Source of the DNA: a virus
Reading direction: 5' to 3' (one strand)
Virus record (IMG/VR): IMGVR_UViG_3300044568_003862
Span: 1 to 24,890 of that record
Length of the DNA: 24,890 bases
Positions 1 to 8,864 of the stretch are shown piece by piece. Below the pieces are notes generated by a model. It was not told the origin of the DNA and made no database searches. It saw only the letters and a program-made list of their open reading frames with translations. The position numbers and the translations under genes are program-made. Numbering within the stretch: position 1 is the first letter of the stretch; every line of letters starts with the position of its first letter.

Positions 1-1
1 A

Positions 2-97
2 TCACAAAATGCTTTCTATCAACAGCAGAAGAAGAAAAACAGCGAACATAAAAAACAAGTTTATCGAGCTATAAAACAGCGAAAGAAAAACCAGTGA
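2..97 (+). CDS. 3' end of an unidentified upstream gene (partial)
   Basis: An open frame enters from the left edge and stops at TGA 95-97, giving about 31 residues rich in Lys, Gln and Arg. It shares the four bases GTGA with the start of the next gene, a typical translational-coupling overlap. The rest of the gene lies outside the window, so no function can be assigned. Confidence 0.5.
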   Translation, partial: SQNAFYQQQKKKNSEHKKQVYRAIKQRKKNQ

Positions 98-1545
98 CTG
101 ATCAAGAAACCAACATAGAAGAGTACCCAATAGAGTATCAACTATTCGCCTTATCATTTAAGGATCCTGGTGCTATACAATTCTTTAAGGAAAATATACT
201 TCCTGAAGAAGTTGGTTTCTTGCATAATCAAAAAGGTATTGGAGAGTTCTATGGGGCACTTGTTTCTTTCCATGATTTAACTAAACTAGAAGTAGTTGAT
301 CCAATGGCTTTTAAGACTTGGATAGAATCAGAAACAAACATCTATAATGCACTGGGTGGCTCAGTTGGCGTTGAGTCAATGATGTCTATATTGATGAACT
401 TAGAGCTGTCCAATAAAGAGTCAGTGTCAAAGGTAGTTAATCATAAAGCCTCTAAGAAAAAGCAATTAAATTATATAGAGGAATTAAAGTTCTTAATATC
501 CAATAAGTCAACCAAGAGTGACCAAGAGATAGAGAGAATCAATGTTCTTGTTGGTTTAATCAAAGATATAGAAAATGAATCTGACTATAATCCATTAGAC
601 ACTGTCACTACAGCTAATCAGATGATAGATAGAGTAGACAACTTACTCGACGTTCCAGACTTCATGCCAACGCAGTTTAAATCGCTCAATAGAGCTATGG
701 GGTACACAGATGAGGGGGGCTTCTTCAAAGGGGCCGTACACGCCATTATAGCCCCTTCTGGGAAGGGTAAGAGTACGTTTGCTAAGTGTTTAGTCAACCA
801 CTGGGTTAGCTCTGGCTATAGGGCTCTGTATGTCAACTTTGAAGAGGCTCAGTCTCACTGGGAAAGAGTCCTAATGACTCAGATTATCGGACAAAATGTT
901 TATGCCAATGCCGACAGATGGTCTCCGGAAGACAAATTAAAGTATTCAAATTTGTTTAAATCAAAGTTAGCAGAATGGGGTGATCGTCTGATGGTCAAAC
1001 ACGATCCTGATACTCCTTATTTTGAAGATTTGGAAAAATGGCTTAGAGATATTCTTGGTTATGGAAAAGATATACCTGACGTAATAGTAATCGATACAAT
1101 TCAGTCTATGTTTACCAAGGGTAAAGGAAAAGCCCGTTGGGGTGAGTTTGAAGAGATGATGGTTCGCCTAGAAAAGTTGGCTAGAGATATGAACTGTGTT
1201 CTCATCATTACCGCACAAGAGAACTCTAATAGAATGAAGGAAAAGCGTGAAGTGGTTCAGCAGTCGGACACTGGTGGATCTTTAGCTATTCAGCAAAAGT
1301 GTGCCGTAACCATATTTATTACAGAAAAAAGACTTATAAGTGGCGATGAAACAGAAGATGATACAATCATGCAGCTGCAAATTCCTAAAAACAGAATAAC
1401 TGGTTCTACGTTTGTGTACGATCCACCTCTGGTGAGATACGTAGATGCCAAAAAGATATATGAGGATTATGAGATCGTAACAGAGGAAACTTATGATTCT
1501 AATTCAATCCTAGACGATCTATTAAATGGAGGTTTATTTAGCTAA
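94..1545 (+). CDS. DnaB-like replicative DNA helicase
   Basis: A 483-residue RecA-fold hexameric helicase that would unwind the phage fork 5'-3'. The N-terminal part (about 1-190) is helical and poorly conserved, as in DnaB N-domains. The ATPase domain has a Walker A motif PSGKGKST at 221-228, the NFEE motif with the likely catalytic Glu near 250-251, and Walker B VIVIDT with Asp334. The start is GTG, overlapping the previous stop as GTGA. The stop overlaps the next ATG by one base (TAATG), so the genes form an operon with the primase and polymerase downstream. The last residues carry SILDDLL, repeated at the N-terminus of the HD protein (see findings). Confidence 0.93.
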   Translation: MTDQETNIEEYPIEYQLFALSFKDPGAIQFFKENILPEEVGFLHNQKGIGEFYGALVSFHDLTKLEVVDPMAFKTWIESETNIYNALGGSVGVESMMSILMNLELSNKESVSKVVNHKASKKKQLNYIEELKFLISNKSTKSDQEIERINVLVGLIKDIENESDYNPLDTVTTANQMIDRVDNLLDVPDFMPTQFKSLNRAMGYTDEGGFFKGAVHAIIAPSGKGKSTFAKCLVNHWVSSGYRALYVNFEEAQSHWERVLMTQIIGQNVYANADRWSPEDKLKYSNLFKSKLAEWGDRLMVKHDPDTPYFEDLEKWLRDILGYGKDIPDVIVIDTIQSMFTKGKGKARWGEFEEMMVRLEKLARDMNCVLIITAQENSNRMKEKREVVQQSDTGGSLAIQQKCAVTIFITEKRLISGDETEDDTIMQLQIPKNRITGSTFVYDPPLVRYVDAKKIYEDYEIVTEETYDSNSILDDLLNGGLFS

Positions 1546-2345
1546 TGAAATTAGTTACCCCTAAATCAATTAAAGACTTTCAAACATGTTCTTTGCTGTA
1601 TAGCTACAGACATGAAGAACAATTGCCAGAGACAATAGGTGGAAGAGACCTAATAGCTGAAAAGTTTGAGAATACAATAAAAGATATAATATACTTCTTC
1701 TTCTACAAGAAGCAAGGTGGATATACCCCTTCTTACGCTTCTCTGCTAAATAGGTGGGAGAAGTTATGGTTTTCAGGTGATGTTTCTTCTTATGACATAA
1801 TGACGGAACAGCACGAGAGCGCATACGGCAACAATGCTAGCCTTACCACAAAAGCTGCAGCAGTATTACTTTCTTTTTATGAATCGTTCTCTGACTCTTC
1901 ATCAATTCCTATAGCAATTAACGAAGACTTTGTTATACCTTTAACTCCCAATATTAAAATAAAAGATAGATTTGATATTATACTTTCTCATAAAGGGCAT
2001 TACCTTGTGATGAAGTTGATGTTTAACTTCAAAAATAATCACCAAAATATGTATCAGGTTGACTTTAGTTCTTTATACGCAGCTTTTGCCCACAAGAACC
2101 CAACTAAAGTAAGCAGTTTAAAGGTTGGGTATTGTGATCTATTAAGTTCCAATACTGATTTTCAAGAGTATGAAATACTGGAAGATGATTTAGTTGCACT
2201 AAAATTTTGGGGTGAAGAAATAAATGATACTGAAAAGTTTATTCCAAGAAGAGGTTTAACTTGGTATTGTAAGAAATGTCCGTTTGATAAACCGTGTTCA
2301 AAATGGACTCCTAATACAAAGGTAGCAGTTAATGTCAAAAAGTAG
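1545..2345 (+). CDS. Degenerate Cas4/RecB-like PD-(D/E)XK protein, probably non-catalytic
   Basis: A 266-residue protein with the layout of Cas4/RecB-family nucleases: an N-terminal Cys (C15, in FQTCSLLYSY) and a C-terminal C-x2-C-x5-C (C242, C245, C251), which together would hold a 4Fe-4S cluster. The nuclease core has DRFD at 141-144, but where the family has D-x-K it reads VMK (155-157), so the essential acidic residue is missing. The usual GxxxH motif is also not recognisable. A second copy at 8865-9663 is the same length (265 residues) and keeps all of these at matching positions (D155, K157). I infer a structural or regulatory paralogue that keeps the iron-sulphur fold, perhaps partnering the helicase or primase. 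ATG overlaps the helicase stop. Confidence 0.7.
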   Translation: MKLVTPKSIKDFQTCSLLYSYRHEEQLPETIGGRDLIAEKFENTIKDIIYFFFYKKQGGYTPSYASLLNRWEKLWFSGDVSSYDIMTEQHESAYGNNASLTTKAAAVLLSFYESFSDSSSIPIAINEDFVIPLTPNIKIKDRFDIILSHKGHYLVMKLMFNFKNNHQNMYQVDFSSLYAAFAHKNPTKVSSLKVGYCDLLSSNTDFQEYEILEDDLVALKFWGEEINDTEKFIPRRGLTWYCKKCPFDKPCSKWTPNTKVAVNVKK

Positions 2346-2502
2346 ATTAGGGATAATGCTTGATCAAGAAAAAACAGATCAGCTAAACGCCATAGCTTAT
2401 TCCTTTAAAAAAACACCAGAAAAATTTATCAATGATATAATACAATCAACATATGACAAGATACAAATGTTAACATTGAAATGGGATGATGATGAACAAT
2501 AA
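2332..2502 (+). CDS. Small hypothetical protein (56 aa)
   Basis: No family recognised. I chose ATG 2332 because AAAGG lies about 8 bases upstream and the gene then overlaps the preceding stop by 14 bases, in keeping with its neighbours. A second in-frame ATG at 2356 has no well-spaced ribosome site. The product is charged, probably helical, and ends in an acidic tail (DDDEQ). Its end overlaps the start of the HD-domain gene, so it is translationally coupled between the Cas4-like and HD proteins. Confidence 0.6.
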   Translation: MSKSRLGIMLDQEKTDQLNAIAYSFKKTPEKFINDIIQSTYDKIQMLTLKWDDDEQ

Positions 2503-3187
2503 ATCTATTTTAGATGATCTGTTAAAGGATGAGCCGGTATTTAATTCTAACGATGAAGAGGATACTATATTATCTCCTCTGATCACCGAGATTAATATGA
2601 TTGAGAATCATGGTATTAGGTCTTTTGTAAGATCAATATTAATTCAATCTAAAATGTTTTGGTCTATACCGTCAAGCTTCTCCGGTAGGTATCATCCACC
2701 CGATGAGCATAACTATGGTGGAAATGTTTTACACACAAAAAGAGTAGTAAGAGCTTCTAAGGTTATAAGCGATTCATACTCTCTAACATCAAGTGAAAGA
2801 GATCTTGTCTACGCCGCATGCTTGCTGCACGATGTAACCAAAGGAGTAGGAGATCCAGACTCTGAAGATCCAAAGTCTTTTGTGTATGATCCACTTCATC
2901 CTTACACTGTGGGGATGTTCGTTAAAAAATGTCAAGAAAATGATAAGAAGTATTCTTCTGAATCTAGTTCTTCAACCCTATTTATAGATGAAGATACAGT
3001 CCAGTCTATAATGAGATTAGTAAGATGTCACCTTGGCCCTTGGTCTCCAGTCCCTGAAACTGTCCCTGTAACTTACCTGGATATCATAGTCCACATATCG
3101 GACAACCTAGCTTCTAAACTACACTACATAACTGATGGAGATGATATAGTCCAAGAAAGATGGACTATAGGTAAGAAGGAAGAATAA
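2486..3187 (+). CDS. HD-domain phosphohydrolase
   Basis: A metal-dependent HD superfamily protein of 233 residues. The signature H...HD...D is visible: H83 (NVLHTKR), H115-D116 (LLHDVTKG) and D206 (HISDNLAS), with extra histidines at H138 and H182 that could bind a second metal. The family hydrolyses phosphate esters of nucleotides, so a role in nucleotide pool control, nucleotide signalling or RNA processing is possible; the substrate cannot be read from the sequence. Three consecutive ATG codons (2486, 2489, 2492) make the exact start uncertain. The N-terminus contains SILDDLL, as at the helicase C-terminus. Confidence 0.8.
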   Translation: MMMNNKSILDDLLKDEPVFNSNDEEDTILSPLITEINMIENHGIRSFVRSILIQSKMFWSIPSSFSGRYHPPDEHNYGGNVLHTKRVVRASKVISDSYSLTSSERDLVYAACLLHDVTKGVGDPDSEDPKSFVYDPLHPYTVGMFVKKCQENDKKYSSESSSSTLFIDEDTVQSIMRLVRCHLGPWSPVPETVPVTYLDIIVHISDNLASKLHYITDGDDIVQERWTIGKKEE

Positions 3188-3188
3188 A

Positions 3189-3356
3189 ATGAATAGCGAC
3201 GATGTTATGTCTGCTAGAACTATAGCCATAGAAAAAATGGAGTTTTACATACAAGAGTCGATATACTACAGGTCTTATAGCGAGCATATGAATCAAGATG
3301 TAAAAGTTGTCTTGTGGAATATAAAAGACGAAATTGGAAAAGCTAAAATAGAATGA
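3189..3356 (+). CDS. Small hypothetical protein (55 aa)
   Basis: An ATG-started frame fills the gap between the HD protein and the primase and ends by sharing ATGA with the primase start. No recognised family. The product is mixed-charge with several Tyr and Met residues and is predicted by eye to be helical. Operon position and tight overlap argue that it is real. Confidence 0.6.
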   Translation: MNSDDVMSARTIAIEKMEFYIQESIYYRSYSEHMNQDVKVVLWNIKDEIGKAKIE

Positions 3357-4549
3357 AGATATCATCAGAGAATAAATTTTACTCTAAATGGCAGTATGTC
3401 GAATTAGCTAGGTACATACCTAACATTAAGCGTGTTATTAGGGAAAAAGATCAAGACGGAAACATGCTCTACGATTTACGTAGAGTAAATGCATATTCGA
3501 AAAAATATGACGATACCGGAATATATACTTCTGTATGGAGATTTAATTCAGAAGATTTACAAACAGCTATTAGATTTGGTTCTCTTTATTTTGATATAGA
3601 TAATGATGATATGAATATTTCATATAATGAAGTAAAAAAATTATATTCTCATTTAAATAAATTTATTCCAGATGAATCTATTATAGTTTACTTCACTGGT
3701 AAAAAGGGTTTTCACATAGAGTGTGAAGTAATAGCACTGGGCATAAACCCAGGTAACAATCTTCCAATTGTCTTTAGGCATATCGCAACAGATCTTAAGG
3801 AAAAATTAGAATTAACATCACTTGATTTTAGCGTTTACGATCCAAGAAGAATGTGGAGACTTGCAGGAACTAAACATCAAGATACTGGTTTATATAAAAC
3901 TATTATCAGCAAAGATCTATTATTTACAAATATAGAAGCAGTTAGATCATATAGTTCAGAATACCATGAACCTATAGTAGAAGACCAAAAATTCTCTAGT
4001 ACAGCAAATCAATGGTACGCCGATTACGTCCTTCAGGTGGACGATTTAAAGAATAAGCCAAGAGATGTTTTGGCTCATTTTAATCAATATGGATCTTCTG
4101 GAAATAAAACATTTTCAGAGTCAGAAAAAGTATTTGAAAAAGAAAAACTTTTAGACAAATGCCCATCTATTAAAAGATTATATGACCAGGCAAAAGAAAA
4201 GCACTACTTGGAGCATGAAGCAAGATTATTCCTATGTTCTATATTAACTTATTCAGAAGAGGGTGTACAATATTTACATGAGATATTGAGCTATTGCGAA
4301 GACTATAATATATCTAAATCTACAGCTCATATTAATGACTGGATAAAAAGAAGAGATATGGGAATAGGCGGTAGACCATTTACCTGCGAAAGAGCAAACG
4401 CAGCTGGTGTTGGATGTGGTCAATGTTCTTTGGAAGAAAAAAATAAATGGATAAAAATAAATGGTAAGTTTTTTGAAACAAACGAAAAGTCATCACCGTC
4501 ACCAGTACGTTTTGCATATTCAACAAAAAAGGAGGTGAATCATGAGTAA
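3353..4549 (+). CDS. AEP-type (Prim-Pol) DNA primase
   Basis: A 398-residue primase of the archaeo-eukaryotic primase superfamily, which would lay down primers for the DnaE polymerase downstream. The catalytic triad region is clear: DID at 81-83 (YFDIDND), then the nucleotide-binding GKKGFHIE around 116-123 with H121, then a third acidic/basic segment VYDPRRMWRL at 161-170. The C-terminal part (after about 270) is helical and ends with a Cys cluster CERANAAGVGCGQC near 350-363, a possible zinc or Fe-S site like that of large-subunit-type primase domains. Starts ATG in an ATGA overlap; no separate DnaG-type protein is present in the window. Confidence 0.85.
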   Translation: MKISSENKFYSKWQYVELARYIPNIKRVIREKDQDGNMLYDLRRVNAYSKKYDDTGIYTSVWRFNSEDLQTAIRFGSLYFDIDNDDMNISYNEVKKLYSHLNKFIPDESIIVYFTGKKGFHIECEVIALGINPGNNLPIVFRHIATDLKEKLELTSLDFSVYDPRRMWRLAGTKHQDTGLYKTIISKDLLFTNIEAVRSYSSEYHEPIVEDQKFSSTANQWYADYVLQVDDLKNKPRDVLAHFNQYGSSGNKTFSESEKVFEKEKLLDKCPSIKRLYDQAKEKHYLEHEARLFLCSILTYSEEGVQYLHEILSYCEDYNISKSTAHINDWIKRRDMGIGGRPFTCERANAAGVGCGQCSLEEKNKWIKINGKFFETNEKSSPSPVRFAYSTKKEVNHE

Positions 4550-4742
4550 TCAAGAAGACGATGCAATTGGGCTATGTTCCGAATGTAAATCAGATCAAAT
4601 GGATAGCACAATGTTTAGAAGCGTTTTTGCACAGAACGGAGTTCCTCCAGTCTGCAAATATTGTGGAGGAGTCGTAATCATAGTGATGAGATCGCAAAGA
4701 GATCAGGCAATAAATCAGCTAGATAGAGAAAGAGGCCTCTAG
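4542..4742 (+). CDS. Small zinc-ribbon protein
   Basis: A 66-residue protein with two Cys pairs, C12-x2-C15 and C38-x2-C41, the pattern of a single zinc ribbon. A strong AGGAGGTG ribosome site precedes ATG 4542, and the gene overlaps the primase by 8 bases. It overlaps the polymerase GTG by one base. Placed between primase and polymerase, it may be a nucleic-acid-binding accessory factor of the replisome; this is inference from position only. Confidence 0.75.
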   Translation: MSNQEDDAIGLCSECKSDQMDSTMFRSVFAQNGVPPVCKYCGGVVIIVMRSQRDQAINQLDRERGL

Positions 4743-7700
4743 TGAAAAACTGGACCAACCTACATAATCATACCGTATTCTCCATGTTGGATGGACACGG
4801 TAGTGTAGAGCAATATCTAGAAAGAGCTAAGTCATTAGGAATGACTGGACTGGCAACTACTGATCATGGAAACATACATTCATGGTTAGATTTTTATGAC
4901 GCAGGAAAATCTGCAGGAGTAAAACCTATCCTTGGATCTGAATTCTATCAAGCAAGAAAAAGTAGATTTGATAGAGATCCAGAAGAAAGATCTGGTCCTT
5001 CAAAAAATGAGTGGGAACAAAGAGGTCCATACCATATAACTATCTTGGCAAAGAATAATACTGGATATCACAATATTATTAAGATGTCATCTAGAGCTTT
5101 TACCGAAGGCTACTACGTTAAGCCTAGAATAGATCACGATTTAATATCACAACACTCAGACGGCATTATAGTTCTATCTGGGTGTCTTAACGGAGAAGTA
5201 TCTCAAGCTCTTTTAAGAAAAGATTATAATACTGCATTAAAGCATGCTACAACGATGCAATCAATTGTAGGTGCAGAAAACTATTTCATAGAGATTCAAA
5301 ACCATGGAATTGAAGAACAGCTTTCGATTATACCTGATCTAATTAGACTAGCTAATTACATTGGCGCAAAAGTAGTTCCATCCGGTGACTGTCATTACGT
5401 TCATCAAAACGATGCAAATGCTCATGACATAATGCTCTGTGTAGCTACAAACTCAAACATACATACACCTAATAGATTTTCTTTTTCTGGTGATCAGTTT
5501 TATCTGCAATCATATGATGAAATGGCTTCTATATTTTCTGACGAACTTCTTAGAAACACCATGCATGTAAACGATATGATTGATGTGGATTTAAACTTTG
5601 GAGATATACACTTCCCTAATTTCCCAATTCCAACGCAAGAAACATCTGTAGATTACTTTGAAAGACTAGCTTGGGATGGTTTAAAAAGACGATACGGCAA
5701 TGAATTACCTCAGCACATAGTTGAGAGAGCTAATCATGAAATAAAAGTAGTTAAGGAAATGGGTTTTCCAGAGTACTTCTTAGTTGTCTCAGACTTGGTT
5801 AGATGGGCTAAGGAAAATGATATTAGGGTCGGATGGGGTAGAGGATCTGCTGCCGGTAGCGTTCTCTCCTATGCTTTTGACATTACTAACTTAGACCCAA
5901 TTAAGTTTGGACTTATGTTTGAAAGATTCCTCGTAGAAGGAAGAAAGTCCATGCCCGATATCGACTTAGACTTTGACGATAGGCACAGAGATAAGGTAAT
6001 TGAATATGCGCGCACAAAGTATGGTAGTGATCACGTTGCCCATATATGTACGTTTAACAGAACCGGTGCTAGACAGTCGATACGAGACGCTGCAAGAGCT
6101 CTTGGATATGATTTCTCTACAGGTGATAAAGTATCCAAACTAGTTCCACCACCAGTACTAGGTGTATCTAAGTCACTAAGAGACTGCATGGACGTTTTTG
6201 AATTTTCTCAATTATACAATTCAGATGTAGATGCAAAGATAGTCATAGATACAGCTTTTGGTTTAGAGAACTTAGTTCGCCAAACTGGCATTCACGCTGC
6301 AGGTATAGTTATATCTAAAAATGAATTAACTGAGTATCTCCCTATCATGAAAAAAGGAGTAGATAGCCCAATAGTAACTCAATGGGATATGGGTAGAGTA
6401 GAACAATGTGGTCTACTTAAAATTGACTTCTTGGGGTTAAGAAACTTAGGGGTAATAGATAACTGTATAAAGTTAGTTAAGAGAAATAAGAATATAGATA
6501 TTGACGTAGACACAATCCCAATTGATGATCAAAAAACATACGATCAGCTAGCCAAGGGTAATGCTGTAGGAGTTTTCCAGCTGGAGTCTGCTGGTATGCG
6601 TGAACTCATGGTTCAATTGCAGCCACGAGATATCCAAGACATCATGGCGTTGATATCACTTTACAGACCAGGCCCAATGGGTTCTGGCATGGATAAATTA
6701 TACATAGATAGAAAACACGGCAGAAGTAAGATTGTTTATGACCATCCTAAATTAGAAAAAGTATTAGGTCCATCTTTAGGCATCATGTTATACCAAGAAG
6801 ATGTTCTTGGAGTATCTAGAGAGTTAGCTGGATTTTCTTCTGCTGAAGCAGATGATTTGCGTAAAGCTATCGGAAAAAAACAAATGGATAAAATTTCTTT
6901 GTTTAGAAAGAAGTTTGTAGACGGATGCGTAAGCGTTTCTGGAATATCTGAAGATAAAGCTAATAAAATTTATTCAGACATTGAATACTTCGGTGGTTAT
7001 GGCTTTAACAGAGCACACGCTGCAAGTTATGCAATGATATCTTACGTCACTGCTTATCTAAAGATGAATTACACGGCAGAATATATGGCAGCATTGATGA
7101 GCTCTGTAGTTGGAAATAAAGATAAACAATCTTTATATCTATCTGACTGCAGAAAACTTGGGATTAAAGTAAGAACTCCTTCTATTAATAAATCAGGAAA
7201 AGACTTTAACGTATTAGATGATCATAATATTATTTTTGGATTATCCGCAATAAGTGGAATTGGTGATTCAATCGCAGAAGCAATAATAAATTGCAGAGAT
7301 GAAGATAAGCCATATGTAAATATGTATGATTTCTTTAGAAGATGCGATTCAGCAATCTTGAAGAAGTCAACCTTAGAACACCTAACCTACTCTGGTGCCA
7401 TTGATGAGCTGATATACGTAGATGAAGAATTGGATATCAATAGACAAAATGAATTGGCAATTTTAGAAAAAGAAAAAGAAGAGCTAGGGATTTACGTTTC
7501 TAAGCATCCAATGGAGGGTATGGCCGAAGTAGTTCGACCAATGATAGACAAAGAGATTATTGATCTATTTGATATCAACAACGGAGCTAATGTAAAAATA
7601 GGTGGAGTTATAACAGGCGTTAAAAAGATAATAACCAAAAAGGGTCAAAAGATGTTTAAGTTAAACATTGAAGATCTGTCTGGTGAAATTGAAGTTATAA

Positions 7701-8068
7701 TCTTTCCAAGAGAAGCTAAAGACATCCAGGATAACGAATTTGCCCAAGGAGATGTTGTGGTTCTTACTGGGGCTGTTAGTAGGGAAAATGATGACGAGCA
7801 GTCTATCGTTAAAATGTTTTATAATAGTTCACAAAAAATAGATACAGATAAAGCAATAAATACAAAATCTATCAAGTTGCTTCTTTCTAATCCTCCATCG
7901 TTAGAGCTGGTAAAACAACTTTATGATATAATAGAAAACGCAAATGGTTCTGCAAATGTCTATATTGAATATGTAGAAGATAACCGTAGAATAGTCTTTA
8001 GATTTAAGAAAACAACATCATTAAAAATTGAAGATAACCTTAAAGAAATAGTCAAGATAGGAAATTAA
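4742..8068 (+). CDS. dnaE: DNA polymerase III alpha subunit (DnaE-like)
   Basis: A C-family replicative polymerase of 1108 residues, close to the usual DnaE length. The N-terminal PHP domain keeps its metal ligands (H8, H10, D41-H42, E67, and later GDCHYVH), suggesting a working 3'-5' proofreading nuclease as in actinobacterial DnaE1, rather than the dead PHP of E. coli. Palm motifs include GWGRGSAAGS, the catalytic PDIDLD with D406 and D408, and a third Asp near 562 (KIDFLGL). A helix-hairpin-helix segment lies near 830-860, and an OB fold lies near 950-1040 (VKIGGVITGV). GTG start, one-base overlap with the zinc-ribbon gene. No beta clamp or tau gene is seen here, so host subunits may be used. 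Confidence 0.95.
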   Translation: MKNWTNLHNHTVFSMLDGHGSVEQYLERAKSLGMTGLATTDHGNIHSWLDFYDAGKSAGVKPILGSEFYQARKSRFDRDPEERSGPSKNEWEQRGPYHITILAKNNTGYHNIIKMSSRAFTEGYYVKPRIDHDLISQHSDGIIVLSGCLNGEVSQALLRKDYNTALKHATTMQSIVGAENYFIEIQNHGIEEQLSIIPDLIRLANYIGAKVVPSGDCHYVHQNDANAHDIMLCVATNSNIHTPNRFSFSGDQFYLQSYDEMASIFSDELLRNTMHVNDMIDVDLNFGDIHFPNFPIPTQETSVDYFERLAWDGLKRRYGNELPQHIVERANHEIKVVKEMGFPEYFLVVSDLVRWAKENDIRVGWGRGSAAGSVLSYAFDITNLDPIKFGLMFERFLVEGRKSMPDIDLDFDDRHRDKVIEYARTKYGSDHVAHICTFNRTGARQSIRDAARALGYDFSTGDKVSKLVPPPVLGVSKSLRDCMDVFEFSQLYNSDVDAKIVIDTAFGLENLVRQTGIHAAGIVISKNELTEYLPIMKKGVDSPIVTQWDMGRVEQCGLLKIDFLGLRNLGVIDNCIKLVKRNKNIDIDVDTIPIDDQKTYDQLAKGNAVGVFQLESAGMRELMVQLQPRDIQDIMALISLYRPGPMGSGMDKLYIDRKHGRSKIVYDHPKLEKVLGPSLGIMLYQEDVLGVSRELAGFSSAEADDLRKAIGKKQMDKISLFRKKFVDGCVSVSGISEDKANKIYSDIEYFGGYGFNRAHAASYAMISYVTAYLKMNYTAEYMAALMSSVVGNKDKQSLYLSDCRKLGIKVRTPSINKSGKDFNVLDDHNIIFGLSAISGIGDSIAEAIINCRDEDKPYVNMYDFFRRCDSAILKKSTLEHLTYSGAIDELIYVDEELDINRQNELAILEKEKEELGIYVSKHPMEGMAEVVRPMIDKEIIDLFDINNGANVKIGGVITGVKKIITKKGQKMFKLNIEDLSGEIEVIIFPREAKDIQDNEFAQGDVVVLTGAVSRENDDEQSIVKMFYNSSQKIDTDKAINTKSIKLLLSNPPSLELVKQLYDIIENANGSANVYIEYVEDNRRIVFRFKKTTSLKIEDNLKEIVKIGN

Positions 8069-8069
8069 A

Positions 8070-8435
8070 ATGACAATACCAGGAACTTACCAAAATCCGA
8101 CTGATAAACCGTGTTGGACAGTGTGCTTTTCTTGCAGCAGATGTGCGGATAAAGGTAGATACACAAAATGCAACAAGTGCAGTGGAAGATATGATCCACT
8201 TGGAAAAGTCGATCCAGATCACGAAGACTACTGCGATTGCAAAAATGGAAACCTTAGATGGAAAACCCAAGAGGGTAGATTAATTATGACTAAGTTCAAG
8301 ACTAATCCATTCAAAGGACAGGTTAAATACGAAAAGCAGACAGAAGACGAAAGAGACTGGGATTCGTACGTAAATGATATGAGAGAAAAAATGGATAACC
8401 CATACTTTAACCCAATTATGATAACGGAGGATTAG
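8070..8435 (+). CDS. Cysteine-rich putative zinc-binding protein
   Basis: A 121-residue protein whose first half carries eight cysteines (C15, C19, C22, C25, C34, C37, C55, C57), consistent with two zinc sites. The second half is charged and lacks Cys. An AGGA motif precedes ATG 8070, one base after the polymerase stop. No named family recognised; position suggests a replication or transcription accessory protein. Confidence 0.7.
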   Translation: MTIPGTYQNPTDKPCWTVCFSCSRCADKGRYTKCNKCSGRYDPLGKVDPDHEDYCDCKNGNLRWKTQEGRLIMTKFKTNPFKGQVKYEKQTEDERDWDSYVNDMREKMDNPYFNPIMITED

Positions 8436-8437
8436 AA

Positions 8438-8671
8438 ATGTTAAGAGGAGAAGCTGGAAGAATAGTAAAAGATAATGTCACATTAATAGAATATGAAGAG
8501 TCTATTGTAGGTTTTTCTAACAATTACTTTTTGCAAGTTGGAGTAGTTGGTCTGCACTTTACTGAAAAGGAATTAAAAAATCTTTATACAGTGCTTAACT
8601 ATTATGTCAACATAGAAGACTTTTCAGAATGCACCATCAAAGTAGGAGATGAAGATGTATCCATATCTTGA
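8438..8671 (+). CDS. Hypothetical protein (77 aa)
   Basis: Starts at ATG 8438 behind a clear GGAGG. The product is small and mixed alpha/beta with a hydrophobic core stretch (YFLQVGVVGL) and an acidic C-terminus. No known domain recognised. It sits in the same operon as the polymerase and overlaps the next gene. Confidence 0.65.
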   Translation: MLRGEAGRIVKDNVTLIEYEESIVGFSNNYFLQVGVVGLHFTEKELKNLYTVLNYYVNIEDFSECTIKVGDEDVSIS

Positions 8672-8837
8672 AGATGATTTCATGGAAATTGGTAACACAG
8701 GATGGGTTCCCGTAGGTGAAAGCTGCTTTCTAAATAAATATACTGGTCATACTATAGACCAGATAGGCGTAGAGCGTGACAAGCTTGGTAATATAATATT
8801 CGATCCCGCTGATGAGGGAAACGATAATAACGTATGA
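8655..8837 (+). CDS. Hypothetical protein (60 aa)
   Basis: ATG 8655 is preferred over the in-frame ATG 8649 because AGGAG 8644-8648 is 6 bases from the former and directly abuts the latter. The protein contains the phrase GWVPVG...NKYTGHTIDQ, a style I associate with short conserved phage proteins, but I cannot assign a function. It overlaps the preceding gene by 17 bases. Confidence 0.6.
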   Translation: MYPYLEDDFMEIGNTGWVPVGESCFLNKYTGHTIDQIGVERDKLGNIIFDPADEGNDNNV

Positions 8838-8864
8838 TAAAATTAATTCTATTAAGGAGAAAAG

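Noticed and set aside
2433-2441. TGATATAAT inside the small gene before the HD protein
   Set aside because: The same string occurs in dnaE at 7924-7932, simply from Asp-Ile-Ile codons in AT-rich DNA, so within a coding region it is not good evidence of a promoter.
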